Positions 15,986 to 25,421 of a DNA stretch of 43,464 nucleotides are shown in pieces; positions within the stretch are counted from its first letter, which is position 1, and each line of letters begins with the position of its first letter. Source of the stretch: Deltaproteobacteria bacterium (lineage in GTDB: Bacteria; Desulfobacterota; Desulfobacteria; Desulfobacterales; JAHEIW01); assembly GCA_024639185.1 (NCBI GenBank), contig JAHEIW010000022.1, forward strand, positions 1 through 43,464, read 5' to 3'. Below the pieces are notes generated by a model, which had not been told where the DNA came from, made no database searches, and saw nothing but the letters and a program-made list of their open reading frames with translations. The translations under genes were made by a program, and so were the position numbers.

Positions 15986-17233
15986 ATGACGCCTTCCAAA
16001 AAATCAAAAGTACACCAGCTGATCGAGAAAGGGGTTCGGATTGACTGCCCGCAGAGCATTCAAATCGGCGAAGAAGTCAACCTGGACCATATTTGTGCAG
16101 ACGGCGTCGTGCTGTACGCCGGATCTAAAATTTTCGGTGCTTCCACCGTTATTTCCCGGAACGTGAAAATTGGGTTCGAAGGGCCGGCCACGGTTAACGA
16201 TTGCCAGCTGGGTGCCGGCGTTGAGTTGAAGGGCGGCTTTTTTGAAAAGGCCGTTTTTCTGGCAAAATCCAGGGCCGGGCTGGGCGCACACGTGCGTGAA
16301 GCCAGTATTTTAGAAGAACAGGCCAGTATCGCCCACACCGTCGGGACCAAGCACACGATTCTTTTTCCATTTGTTACCCTCGGCAGTTTGATCAATTTCT
16401 GTGACTGCCTGATGGCCGGTGGTACTCACCGCAAGAATCACAGTGAAGTCGGCAGCTCCTATATCCATTTTAACTTTACCCCCAATCAGGATAAAGCGAC
16501 AGCCTCTTTGATCGGCGATGTGCCCCGGGGGGTCCTGATCAATCAGCCCCCCATATTCTTAGGCGGGCAGGGTGGGTTGGTGGGCCCCTGCCGGCTGGCT
16601 TACGGAACCACGGTGGCTGCCGGAACGATCTTACGCAAAGATGAACACCGACCCGGGCGCCTCATATTCGGCGGATTCGCCAAAGAAGGCAATGTGTCCT
16701 ATCAGTCCGGCAAAATCGGGAATAATCACCGCACAGTTGTCAACAATCTGGTTTACATTGCCAATCTGATCGCTTTATATCAATGGTATTGCCACGTTCG
16801 CAGCCAGTTTATTTCAGAGAATTTCTCGGAGTTGGTGCTGGCCGGGCTCAAAGAAAAACTCAATTGGGCGATATCAGAACGCATTAATCGCCTGGAGGGT
16901 TTCTGCTTTAAAAATGATGAAGATACGTCCCAGTCGCCAAAAGGCCGGACTGCTTCAACATCTCTCAACACAAAACGGCATCAGGAACTCATCGCCAATT
17001 GGACGCTGCTAGCGGATTTATTTGGGTCCTATCAGGACATTAGCACAGATGTAAGCAACCGGGATGCTTTTCTGGAGGCCGTTCATAAGAGTATCAAAAA
17101 AAGCGGCCTGGATTACATCACGGTCATCCAGCAGTTATCGGCATCCGAAGGTGACTTGGCGACTGCCTGGCTCCAGGCGATCGTTGATCATATAGTCAAG
17201 AGTGCCTTAACGATCATTCCGTCTTTCCAATAA
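15986..17233 (+). CDS. Left-handed beta-helix protein related to UDP-GlcNAc pyrophosphorylase (GlmU C-terminal type)
   Basis: The 415-residue protein shows hexapeptide-repeat spacing of small and Ile/Val residues from about 20 to 250 (GEEVNLDHICADGVVLYAGSK, then KIGFEGPATV and others). This is the left-handed beta-helix fold of GlmU-type acyltransferases. AGGTHRKNHSEVGSSYIHFN and GGQGGLVGPCRLAYGTTVAAG are conserved-looking loops. No nucleotidyltransferase domain (no GxGTRM motif) is present, and the C-terminal ~160 residues are helical and unlike GlmU. It lies 56 bp after the dehydrogenase and 112 bp before glmM, which supports a role in hexosamine nucleotide-sugar metabolism. GAGG precedes the ATG. 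The exact reaction is uncertain. Confidence 0.65.
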   Translation: MTPSKKSKVHQLIEKGVRIDCPQSIQIGEEVNLDHICADGVVLYAGSKIFGASTVISRNVKIGFEGPATVNDCQLGAGVELKGGFFEKAVFLAKSRAGLGAHVREASILEEQASIAHTVGTKHTILFPFVTLGSLINFCDCLMAGGTHRKNHSEVGSSYIHFNFTPNQDKATASLIGDVPRGVLINQPPIFLGGQGGLVGPCRLAYGTTVAAGTILRKDEHRPGRLIFGGFAKEGNVSYQSGKIGNNHRTVVNNLVYIANLIALYQWYCHVRSQFISENFSELVLAGLKEKLNWAISERINRLEGFCFKNDEDTSQSPKGRTASTSLNTKRHQELIANWTLLADLFGSYQDISTDVSNRDAFLEAVHKSIKKSGLDYITVIQQLSASEGDLATAWLQAIVDHIVKSALTIIPSFQ

Positions 17234-17345
17234 GGATTACCTTACATTCACCCCGGGAGGGGACTTGGATTGAATTGTCCTGCAATGCGGCATTCAGCCG
17301 TTTTAGACCATTACCGTAACGCCTTACAGACTATTGAGGTAACCC

Positions 17346-18698
17346 ATGGGTAGACTATTTGGCACCGATGGTATCCGGGGCGTCGCCAACGAATATCCGT
17401 TAACTGCCGAAGGGTCTTATCAGGTCGGCCGGGCGGTGGCGTCTTTTTTTCACAGACCGGTCCGTCAAACGAAAATTATCATTGGCAAAGATACGCGCCA
17501 GTCCGGCACGATGATCGAAAAAGCGCTGGCAGACGGCATCTGCTCCGTTGGTGCCGATGTGCTTCTGGCCGGCATCATATCCACACCGGCCATTGCCTGT
17601 CTGGTCGCAGGCGGTGATGCTGCGGCCGGTATTGTGATTTCAGCCTCGCATAATCCGTATAGCGACAATGGTATTAAATTATTCGATGCGGATGGATACA
17701 AGCTTCCAGATGCGAAGGAAGATGAGATTGAAGGCCTCATGCAGGCCGAAAGCCAGGGTGACCCAGCCGGCAAAAACCAGCGCATCAGAGGCAAGCTGAA
17801 ACGGTTGTCAGATGCATCTGAACGTTACCTTGAATTTCTGAAAAACAGCCTGCAGGGCTCAACGCCATTTACCGGCATGAAGGTTGTTCTGGATTGTTCC
17901 AATGGCGCAACCCATGCAACGGCCCCCCGATTGTTTCGCGATCTGGGTGCTGGGGTTGAAGCCCTCAATATTGAGCCCAACGGTCGTAATATCAACGCGG
18001 ATTGCGGTTCAGAGCACCCGGATGGGTTAATCGACACGGTTTTGAACCAAAAAGCCGATGTCGGGCTGGCCTTTGACGGCGATGGTGACCGTTTGGTGGC
18101 CGTCGATGAGCAGGGACAGGTGGTCAGCGGTGACCGCCTCCTGGCGATTTGTGCCCGCAATTTAAAGCGCAAGGGTCTTTTGCGAAATAATCTGGTGATC
18201 AGCACCGTCATGAGCAATCTGGGATTGCGCCTGGCACTCAAGGATATGGGTATTGATCATATCATGACCGCAGTGGGTGATCGTTATGTCCTGGAACAGA
18301 TGCGCGCCCGAGACGCCGTTATCGGTGGTGAAGATTCCGGCCATATGATATTCCTCGACCGGCATACCACCGGAGATGGCATGCTGACGGCCATCCGCTT
18401 GATGGATACCATGCGCGATGAGAAAAAGAAATTATCGGAATTGCGTCGTGTCATGACCGTATTGCCGCAGGTTCTGCTGAATGTCGACGTTCAAGACAAG
18501 CCTGAAATCGAAAGCGTACCGCAGCTCATGGAAGTGATACGCGCGGTGGAGGCACAGCTGGGCGACAAGGGCAGGGTGCTGGTGCGCTACTCGGGGACAC
18601 AGCCCCTGTGCCGGGTTATGGTTGAGGGCCCTGAGGCATCTGAAACCCAACGGTACTGCCAGCAAATTGCCGATGTCGTCAAAGCCACGTTAGGATAG
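17346..18698 (+). CDS. glmM: Phosphoglucosamine mutase
   Basis: The 450-residue protein has the full GlmM set: MGRLFGTDGIRGVAN at the start, the phosphoserine loop GIVISASHNPYSDNGIK (Ser about 101), the metal-binding loop AFDGDGDRLVAVDE, the sugar-binding GGEDSGHMIF and the phosphate-binding RYSGTQPLCRVMVEG. The TASHNP-type motif and length fit GlmM rather than phosphomannomutase. It converts glucosamine-6-phosphate to glucosamine-1-phosphate for UDP-GlcNAc and so peptidoglycan and LPS. GAGGT lies 5 bases before the ATG. Confidence 0.95.
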   Translation: MGRLFGTDGIRGVANEYPLTAEGSYQVGRAVASFFHRPVRQTKIIIGKDTRQSGTMIEKALADGICSVGADVLLAGIISTPAIACLVAGGDAAAGIVISASHNPYSDNGIKLFDADGYKLPDAKEDEIEGLMQAESQGDPAGKNQRIRGKLKRLSDASERYLEFLKNSLQGSTPFTGMKVVLDCSNGATHATAPRLFRDLGAGVEALNIEPNGRNINADCGSEHPDGLIDTVLNQKADVGLAFDGDGDRLVAVDEQGQVVSGDRLLAICARNLKRKGLLRNNLVISTVMSNLGLRLALKDMGIDHIMTAVGDRYVLEQMRARDAVIGGEDSGHMIFLDRHTTGDGMLTAIRLMDTMRDEKKKLSELRRVMTVLPQVLLNVDVQDKPEIESVPQLMEVIRAVEAQLGDKGRVLVRYSGTQPLCRVMVEGPEASETQRYCQQIADVVKATLG

Positions 18699-18750
18699 AA
18701 TTCGCAGATTGACACAGATATTGAGAAAAAGGACCGTTTTTAGATGGAAA

Positions 18751-19452
18751 TCATTCGCGGTTGCCGAGTATTCGCAGCAACATCAGAAACAGGTTGATAA
18801 AGTCCAGATACAGTTTCAAGGCCCCCAAAATGGCGCCTTTGCGCACGGCGCTGGCGCCAACATCTGCCGGTTGCGAGACAGCCATGGCTTTAAGATTCTG
18901 GGTGTCATAGGCGGTCAGACCGACAAAAACCAGCACCCCGATATAGCTGATGATCATGTGCATGGCGGAGCTGCGAATGAATATATTGACCACCGAAGCG
19001 ATAATAATGCCAATGAGGCCCATCATCAAAAAGCCGCCCATGGACGTCAAATCGCGTTTTGTGGTCCAGCCATAGATGCTGCAGGCCACAAAAGTGGCCG
19101 CGCAAACAAAAAAAGTTGATGCAATGGAAGCACGGGTGTAAATCAGAAAGATAAACGAAAGGGTTGCACCGTTTAAGACTGAATACAGGATAAACAAACC
19201 GGTGGCAGTTGATGCTTGCATGCGCTGAATGCGGGCGCTGATAACAAATACCAGGGCCAGTTCAGCAATGATAAGGCCGAAAAAAAGCATCTGATTGCGA
19301 AAAATAAGCCCTAAAAGCTCGGGGGTGTTGGCAATATAAAACGCCACCAGACCGGTCAGCGCCAGGCCAATTGCCATCCAGTTGTAAACACTGCGTATGA
19401 AATCATTTACACGGACCTGGACTTGGGTCTGATTTGTTGATATGGGTTGCAT
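18751..19452 (-). CDS. Bax inhibitor-1 / YccA family membrane protein
   Basis: The 233-residue protein has about seven hydrophobic helices and the family pattern: VNDFIRSVYNWMAIGLALTG at the N-terminus, NGATLSFIFLIYT in the middle, and SYIGVLVFVGLTAYDTQNLK with the conserved acidic pair region near the end, then a C-terminal helix LYLDFINLFLMLLRILG. Bacterial members are pH-sensitive calcium leak channels (YetJ type) or FtsH substrates (YccA); which applies here is not visible. A strong AGGAGG lies before the ATG. It is convergent with glmM, 52 bp apart. Confidence 0.9.
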   Translation of the reverse strand: MQPISTNQTQVQVRVNDFIRSVYNWMAIGLALTGLVAFYIANTPELLGLIFRNQMLFFGLIIAELALVFVISARIQRMQASTATGLFILYSVLNGATLSFIFLIYTRASIASTFFVCAATFVACSIYGWTTKRDLTSMGGFLMMGLIGIIIASVVNIFIRSSAMHMIISYIGVLVFVGLTAYDTQNLKAMAVSQPADVGASAVRKGAILGALKLYLDFINLFLMLLRILGNRE

Positions 19453-19536
19453 TTATGGCCTCCTAATGGTTTAGTTTGTTGAAAATACATAATAACACAT
19501 CAGACGCCATTTTCAAGACTTGCTGTATCTTAAAAA

Positions 19537-19806
19537 ATGAAACCCGATCAATTGTATCAAGAACTGATAGACTTGGCCGAGCGATTGCAGATAACGGTTT
19601 CAGAGCAGAACCTGAAAATGTCAGGTTTCAAGGTCAAAAGCGGTTTCTGCAAAGTCCGGGGCCAACAGATGTTTGTTATGGACAAACACAAGTCTGTTGC
19701 TGAAAAAACCCGAATCCTGGCCACGCAACTGGCGACCATACCGCATGAAGACCTGTACATTATACCCGCCGTTCGGGAATTGCTTGAGAAATACGGGTCT
19801 CAATGA
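19537..19806 (+). CDS. Small conserved-looking cytosolic protein of unknown function
   Basis: An 89-residue protein that I do not recognise. It begins with a helical MKPDQLYQELIDLAERL, followed by a strand-like part with GFKVKSGFCKVRGQQMFVMD and a C-terminal helix LATIPHEDLYIIPAVRELLE. The even mix of strands and helices, a plausible ATG start and codon use like its neighbours support a real gene. It is divergent from the Bax-inhibitor gene and 170 bp before xseA. The gap before xseA holds no other ORF. Confidence 0.6.
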   Translation: MKPDQLYQELIDLAERLQITVSEQNLKMSGFKVKSGFCKVRGQQMFVMDKHKSVAEKTRILATQLATIPHEDLYIIPAVRELLEKYGSQ

Positions 19807-19976
19807 GGGCCGCAAAAGGGCGATGTGGCCAAAAATGGGTCCTAAAAACCGGGCACTGGCGCAGGCTCGGCTAAAAGTTTACATAATATAACTTATCAGA
19901 CGTTTAATAAAAATAAAAAGGCCATTGTTCGGCAATCGATCGACAATGTGCAAATGACCGCTGAAATCATAGCCCC

Positions 19977-21359
19977 ATGAACGACCCGTTTGACGAATTT
20001 GAAGAAAAAGACGAGATCCGGAAAATTTACACGGTTTCAGAGCTCACGGATCAAATTAAAGCGCTACTCGAAGAAACATTTCCATTTATTTGGATTGTTG
20101 GTGAAATTTCAAATTTTAGGACCCCTTTATCCGGTCATTTTTATTTTACCCTCAAAGATGCGGATTCACAGATCAGTGCGGTCATGTTTCGCGGTCAGCA
20201 GCGCCAGCTCAAATTTGAGCCGCAAGATGGCATGCGCGTTACCGCAATGGGACGTCTGAGCGTATATGAACCCCGCGGGTCTTACCAGATCATATTGGAA
20301 TACATGGAGCCCTCGGGCATTGGCGCCCTGCAGATCGCTTTTGAAAAATTAAAAGCCCGTCTGGCGCATGAAGGTTTGTTTGAGGATCAATATAAGCAGA
20401 CCATACCATTTTTACCGCAAAAAATTGCACTGATCACTTCGCCATCTGGCGCGGTGGTACACGATATCCTCAATATTTTTGAACGGCGCTATGCAAACGT
20501 GGATGTCCGGATATTGCCGGTCAAGGTTCAGGGCGATGGTGCTGAGGATGAAATCGTGGCTGCCCTGGACCTGCTCGATCAGCAAGCGGACTTTGATGCA
20601 GCTATTTTAGCCCGGGGCGGCGGATCCTTGGAGGACTTACAGGCCTTTAACAGCGAATCGGTCGCCCGCGCCATTTACGCCTGCGAGGTACCGCTCATTT
20701 CAGCTGTCGGTCATGAAACCGATTATACCATAGCCGATTTCGTGGCGGATTTGAGAGCCTCGACGCCCTCGGCGGCAGCTGAATTGTTACTACCTGTAAA
20801 AAAAGAGTTATTACAAACAGTTAGAACTTTTTCAACTGATTTGCACTATCGAATGATCACCCGCATTGAGCGCTTGCGACACACGCTGCTCGATACGGCC
20901 AAACGCCTCGCAGACCCGCGTAAAAAGTCCCAGGATTGGCGCTTGCGATTGGATGATCTTACAGCGCGTTTAAGCCGCCAGATCAGACAGATTTTGGCGC
21001 GCAAAAACGAACGGCTGCAATGGCGCCAGGATAAATTGTTGATGAATAGTCCTCTATCCCGGCTTGAAAATTTTAAAGCGATAATTGATAAAAACTTTAA
21101 TAAATTATTTGAATTATATAATAAAGATAGACAAATTAATTCGGCCCGCCTGCGGGAATTAAACGCCCGGTTGGATGCATTGAACCCCATTGCCATTTTA
21201 GAACGCGGTTATAGTATCACCCGGACCGTACCGCAGGCTAAAATTGTGAGGGATCCGGAAACGGTTGCTGTCCATCAGGAACTGGAGGTTATCGTATCCA
21301 GAGGCGCGCTGATTTGCAGGGTAAAGGAAAAGTTAAAAAATGGCCCCAAAAACATTTGA
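19977..21359 (+). CDS. xseA: Exodeoxyribonuclease VII large subunit
   Basis: The 460-residue protein has an N-terminal OB-fold (YTVSELTDQIKALLEETFP, then VGEISNFRTPLSGHFYFTLK) and the catalytic core with ITSPSGAVVHDIL, ILARGGGSLEDLQAFN and AVGHETDYTIADFVADLRAS, followed by a long coiled-coil that binds XseB. The C-terminal LNPIAILERGYSIT is typical. With XseB it degrades single-stranded DNA into oligonucleotides in repair. The 3' end overlaps xseB by 20 bp. Confidence 0.95.
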   Translation: MNDPFDEFEEKDEIRKIYTVSELTDQIKALLEETFPFIWIVGEISNFRTPLSGHFYFTLKDADSQISAVMFRGQQRQLKFEPQDGMRVTAMGRLSVYEPRGSYQIILEYMEPSGIGALQIAFEKLKARLAHEGLFEDQYKQTIPFLPQKIALITSPSGAVVHDILNIFERRYANVDVRILPVKVQGDGAEDEIVAALDLLDQQADFDAAILARGGGSLEDLQAFNSESVARAIYACEVPLISAVGHETDYTIADFVADLRASTPSAAAELLLPVKKELLQTVRTFSTDLHYRMITRIERLRHTLLDTAKRLADPRKKSQDWRLRLDDLTARLSRQIRQILARKNERLQWRQDKLLMNSPLSRLENFKAIIDKNFNKLFELYNKDRQINSARLRELNARLDALNPIAILERGYSITRTVPQAKIVRDPETVAVHQELEVIVSRGALICRVKEKLKNGPKNI

Positions 21360-21582
21360 ACAATCCATGAAACAACTTGAGCGCATTGTGCAGGAGCTTG
21401 AAGACGGTGAACTGCCGCTGGAAAAGGCGATAAAAAAATTTGAAGAAGGCATAAAACTGACCCAGTTTTGCTCGGCCAAGCTGGACGAAACAGAAAAAAA
21501 GGTTTCTGTTTTACTTAAAAATGCCGACGGTCAGGTGGTTACCCAGCCATTCAGGCCCGAAGGCGAATCGAGTGACGAATGA
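21340..21582 (+). CDS. xseB: Exodeoxyribonuclease VII small subunit
   Basis: The 80-residue protein matches XseB in length and in FEQSMKQLERIVQELEDGEL, PLEKAIKKFEEGIKL and CSAKLDETEKKV. It forms helical hairpins on the coiled-coil of XseA. AAGGA stands about 10 bases before the ATG, inside the end of xseA, so translation is coupled. Confidence 0.95.
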   Translation: MAPKTFEQSMKQLERIVQELEDGELPLEKAIKKFEEGIKLTQFCSAKLDETEKKVSVLLKNADGQVVTQPFRPEGESSDE

Positions 21583-22483
21583 CGATTTAAAGATGTTTGA
21601 CCTGAAGGCATACCTTGCGCGCAAGGCTCAACGGATCAATCAGGCCCTGGCAGCCATCCTCAAAACGGCAGATGAGCCCGATCGTCTGCTGCAAGCCATG
21701 TCCTATGCGCTGCTGGCCGGTGGCAAACGTATTCGACCCATTTTATGCCTGGCGGCAGCCGAAACGATTGATGGCGACTCACAGGAGGTCTTGCCGGCTG
21801 CCTGCGCCCTTGAAATGATCCATACCTATTCGCTGATTCACGATGATCTCCCGGCGATGGACGATGACGACATGCGCAGAGGTCAGCCCACCTGCCATAA
21901 GGCTTTTGACGAAGCCACCGCCATTTTGGCTGGAGACGCCCTGCTGACACTGGCTTTTCAAATGCTGGCATCCATTGCCGTTAACAAACCGGAGCAGGCC
22001 TCCAAATGGCTGCGTGTGATTGAACACATTTCGCATGCTGCCGGTTATTGCGGTATGATTCAGGGTCAGATGCTGGATATGGCTTCAGAACAAAAACCGT
22101 TGACCCTGGCGGAGCTCAAATCCATGCACCGCTTGAAAACCGGCGCTTTGATTGAAGCCTCCGTCCGTTGCGGAGCAGAAATGGCGGGCGTGAATTCGGA
22201 CCAGATTCAAATGTTTGAACGCTATGCTCAAAATATAGGACTTGCCTTTCAGGTAACAGATGATATTTTAAATGTCGAGGGCGACCCTGAAATAATGGGT
22301 AAAGCCGTTGGCACCGATGAGCAGCGCCACAAAACGACTTACCCTGCCCTGCTGGGCCTGGCGGAATCAAAAGCATTTGCCGATCAACTGGTCGAAAATG
22401 CTTTGGCCGCGCTGGATGCCTTTGATCAAAAAGCCGAACCATTACGAGCTATTGCGCGCTACATTCGCCATAGAAATCGCTAA
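21572..22483 (+). CDS. ispA: Farnesyl/geranyl diphosphate synthase (short-chain prenyltransferase)
   Basis: The 303-residue all-helical protein joins IPP to allylic diphosphates. The first Asp-rich motif is [20 protein letters not shown] and the second is [26 protein letters not shown] carries the substrate-binding Lys/Arg, and [10 protein letters not shown] is typical near the end. I choose the GTG at 21572, which overlaps xseB by 11 bp with GAAGG about 9 bases upstream. The ATG at 21593 has no ribosome binding site, and the ORF start at 21521 would run far into xseB. The order xseA-xseB-ispA-dxs is common. Confidence 0.92.
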   Translation: MTNDDLKMFDLKAYLARKAQRINQALAAILKTADEPDRLLQAMSYALLAGGKRIRPILCLAAAETIDGDSQEVLPAACALEMIHTYSLIHDDLPAMDDDDMRRGQPTCHKAFDEATAILAGDALLTLAFQMLASIAVNKPEQASKWLRVIEHISHAAGYCGMIQGQMLDMASEQKPLTLAELKSMHRLKTGALIEASVRCGAEMAGVNSDQIQMFERYAQNIGLAFQVTDDILNVEGDPEIMGKAVGTDEQRHKTTYPALLGLAESKAFADQLVENALAALDAFDQKAEPLRAIARYIRHRNR

Positions 22484-22508
22484 TCGCACAAAAGTGGAGA
22501 AAAATTCA

Positions 22509-24431
22509 TTGAGCCTTTTAGAACAGATCAATTCACCGGCGGATTTAAAGAAACTGTCCCGCGACGAGCTTCCGGTACTCGCAGAAGAGATTCGAATTGC
22601 CATTGTTGAAGTCGTCTCGAAAACTGGCGGTCATCTGGCCCCCAGCCTGGGAGCCGTCGAACTGGCAATTGCGATTCATTATGTGTTTGATACCCCGCGG
22701 GAAAAAGTCATCTGGGATGTCGGTCATCAAGCCTATGCGCACAAACTGCTGACGGGTCGACGGGATCAATTCAATACGTTGCGACAGTTTGAGGGTATAT
22801 CCGGATTTACCCGCCGTAGCGAAAGCGCATACGATGCGTTCAGCACCGGCCACAGCAGCACATCGATATCCGCCAGCCTGGGTATCGCCTGTGCCAAGGA
22901 TTTAATGGACGAAGATGCCAAGGTGATAGCCGTGATCGGTGATGGATCGATGACCGCCGGCATTGCCTTTGAAGGCCTCAATCAGGCCGGGGACACGCTC
23001 AAAGACAAAAACCTCCTGGTCATCCTCAATGACAATGAAATGTCAATTTCGCCGAATGTCGGTGCCCTATCCTCTTTTTTGAGCCGCAAGTTTTCCGGTA
23101 AAAAAGTGCGTGAGCTTCGCAAAGAACTTGGAGAATTTTTGAAATCCCTGCCCAAATTTGGTGACGACATTTATAAGGTTGCTAAAAAGACTGAAGACAG
23201 TCTGAAAGCATTCGTGACGCCCGGAATGCTGTTTGAAGCCTTTAATTTTGAATATTTCGGACCCATTAACGGGCACAAATTAAACCATTTGATTGATATT
23301 CTAGACAATATTAAAGCCCTCAAAGAGCCCGTGCTCTTGCATGTTTCCACCCAGAAAGGCAAAGGATATCCGCCGGCTGAAGAAAATCCGGTATACTTTC
23401 ACGGGTGCACCCGTTTTGAGGTTGAAACCGGCAACTGCCTGGATATCGCCAGCCCGCACCCGTCCTATACCCAGGTGTTTGGCGATGCCATGGTTCAGCT
23501 GGCCGAAACGAATGAAAAAGTCAATGCCGTTACAGCAGCGATGCCCGAAGGTACCGGTTTAGGGCAATTTTCAAGACGATTTCCGGAAAGATTCTTTGAT
23601 GTTGGCATTGCCGAGCAACATGGGGTTACCTTTGCCGCAGGCCTGGCCACAGAGGGGCTCAAGCCGGTGGTGGCCATTTACTCTACTTTTTTACAGCGCG
23701 CCTACGACCAGATTGTGCACGATGTCTGTCTTGAATCGCTGCCGGTTGTATTCGCCCTCGATCGCGGTGGCATCGTGGGTGAAGACGGGCCCACCCATCA
23801 TGGCCTTTTTGATTTATGTTATTTGCGAAGTTTACCCAACATGGTGGTCATGGCGCCGAAGGACGAAAACGAACTGCGCCGGATGCTGCTAACTGCCCTT
23901 GAACATGATGGGCCGTCCGCACTGCGGTATCCCCGGGGATCCGGGGTCGGGGTCATTCTCGAAAACCCCATTCGCCCTCTGGAGATCGGAAAAGGCGAGC
24001 TTCTCAAAGAAGGTGAAGATGTGCTGATCCTGGCCATTGGCCAATCCGTTTGTGAGGCCCTGGATGCCCATTCCGAGTTGACCCGGCAAGGCATATCGGC
24101 GACAATCATCAATTGCCGGTTTGTAAAGCCCCTGGACATCGATTTAGTCAGCGATTGGGCCAAAAAGATCCCCCGCATCATTACCGTCGAAGAAAATATT
24201 CGACAGGGCGGATTCGGCAGTGCGGTCCTGGAAGCGCTTTATGACGCCGGTGTCACCGGTTTCCAGCTTGAGCGCATCGGCATTGCGGATAAATTCGTCG
24301 AACATGGTCCGCAGGCGGTTTTGCGGTCAAAATACGGTGTGGACGCCGAAGCCATTGTCCAATGCACCAAGCAATTGATGGCCTTAGCTGCCAGTTCGAA
24401 CACCCGGTGGCCGAATCGTCAGGTCGTTTAA
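22509..24431 (+). CDS. dxs: 1-deoxy-D-xylulose-5-phosphate synthase
   Basis: The 640-residue ThDP enzyme condenses pyruvate and glyceraldehyde-3-phosphate in the first step of the MEP isoprenoid pathway. It has [36 protein letters not shown], the ThDP/Mg motif [16 protein letters not shown] with [27 protein letters not shown] with the catalytic Glu, and [19 protein letters not shown] prefer the TTG at 22509 with GGAG 9 bases upstream. A GTG at 22494 is possible, and the open frame continuing back into ispA is not used. It follows ispA by 25 bp. Confidence 0.95.
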   Translation: MSLLEQINSPADLKKLSRDELPVLAEEIRIAIVEVVSKTGGHLAPSLGAVELAIAIHYVFDTPREKVIWDVGHQAYAHKLLTGRRDQFNTLRQFEGISGFTRRSESAYDAFSTGHSSTSISASLGIACAKDLMDEDAKVIAVIGDGSMTAGIAFEGLNQAGDTLKDKNLLVILNDNEMSISPNVGALSSFLSRKFSGKKVRELRKELGEFLKSLPKFGDDIYKVAKKTEDSLKAFVTPGMLFEAFNFEYFGPINGHKLNHLIDILDNIKALKEPVLLHVSTQKGKGYPPAEENPVYFHGCTRFEVETGNCLDIASPHPSYTQVFGDAMVQLAETNEKVNAVTAAMPEGTGLGQFSRRFPERFFDVGIAEQHGVTFAAGLATEGLKPVVAIYSTFLQRAYDQIVHDVCLESLPVVFALDRGGIVGEDGPTHHGLFDLCYLRSLPNMVVMAPKDENELRRMLLTALEHDGPSALRYPRGSGVGVILENPIRPLEIGKGELLKEGEDVLILAIGQSVCEALDAHSELTRQGISATIINCRFVKPLDIDLVSDWAKKIPRIITVEENIRQGGFGSAVLEALYDAGVTGFQLERIGIADKFVEHGPQAVLRSKYGVDAEAIVQCTKQLMALAASSNTRWPNRQVV

Positions 24432-24488
24432 GCAACGGCATGCAAAACGCAGGTTTTCATCTTTCATTGCAATTCCCATCAGGATCTT

Positions 24489-25274
24489 GTGTCTGCCAAA
24501 AAACACCGATTGGACTTAATGCTTATTGAAAAGGGTTGGTTTGCCAGTCGTCAGCGCGCCCGGGCTACGATTATGGCTGGAAAGGTTTTTGTCAACGGTC
24601 AACGGGTGGATAAGCCCGGGTTTTCAGTTTCGTCCTCGGATACGATTGAATGTAAAGGCGGCGATATCGCGTATGTCAGCAGAGGCGGGCTTAAGCTTGC
24701 AGCCGCTTTGCAACATTTTTGCGTTGATGTGACCGCGGCCATATGTATGGATGTAGGCGCATCCACCGGCGGATTTACCGATTGCCTGCTGCAGCATGGA
24801 GCCGATCGGGTTTACGCTGTAGATGTCGGCTACGGGCAACTGGCCTGGAAAATTCGTCAGAACCCTGGCGTGATCGTCATGGAGCGGACCAATGCTCGCT
24901 ACCTGAAAGCAGACGCCCTGCCGGAACATGTCGATTTGATTACCATTGATGTCTCTTTCATCTCACTGAAAATGATTGTCCCGGCTGTCATTCAATTTAT
25001 GAAACCCAATGCCTCGATCATGGCTTTGATCAAACCGCAATTTGAAGTCGGCAAAGGTCAGGTTGGCAAAGGTGGCGTGGTGCGTGATCCGCAGCAGCAT
25101 GAACAGGTTATCCAAAATTTAGCGGATTATTTCCGCAGCCGGCAGCTTAAGCCCCAATCCGTGTATCCTTCCCCTGTAGCGGGGCCAAAAGGCAATCGTG
25201 AGTTTTTTATGCGCCTGCAGCTGGAAAGCAATATAGCTGAATCAAATTTTTCTGATAAACCCGGCAATGGGTGA
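24489..25274 (+). CDS. tlyA: TlyA-type rRNA methyltransferase (S4 + FtsJ-like)
   Basis: The 261-residue protein has an N-terminal S4 RNA-binding domain (RLDLMLIEKGWFASRQRARA, then AGKVFVNGQRVDKPG) and a SAM-dependent methyltransferase domain with CMDVGASTGGFTDCLLQHGA (motif I), YAVDVGYGQLAWK, LITIDVSFISL and ALIKPQFEVGKG. TlyA proteins 2'-O-methylate 16S and/or 23S rRNA; the older label hemolysin is doubtful. The GTG start lies 4 bases after AGGA. It ends the xse-isp-dxs run, as is common. Confidence 0.9.
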   Translation: MSAKKHRLDLMLIEKGWFASRQRARATIMAGKVFVNGQRVDKPGFSVSSSDTIECKGGDIAYVSRGGLKLAAALQHFCVDVTAAICMDVGASTGGFTDCLLQHGADRVYAVDVGYGQLAWKIRQNPGVIVMERTNARYLKADALPEHVDLITIDVSFISLKMIVPAVIQFMKPNASIMALIKPQFEVGKGQVGKGGVVRDPQQHEQVIQNLADYFRSRQLKPQSVYPSPVAGPKGNREFFMRLQLESNIAESNFSDKPGNG

Positions 25275-25421
25275 TGGGCGTCCGCCAGCGGTTTTGTCGA
25301 GCGTGATATGATTTCAGATTGTCCTGCAGATTATTTTGGGCTTGATTTTTTCGAAGATAAAAGATACTGAATCACGTTTTAAAAATTTATTCGTCACAAA
25401 CCAACACAAAGAGGTACCGTA

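Noticed and set aside
22308-22508. Dxs start far inside ispA
   Set aside because: The extension is out of frame with real ispA coding and has no Dxs similarity; TTG at 22509 with GGAG is better.
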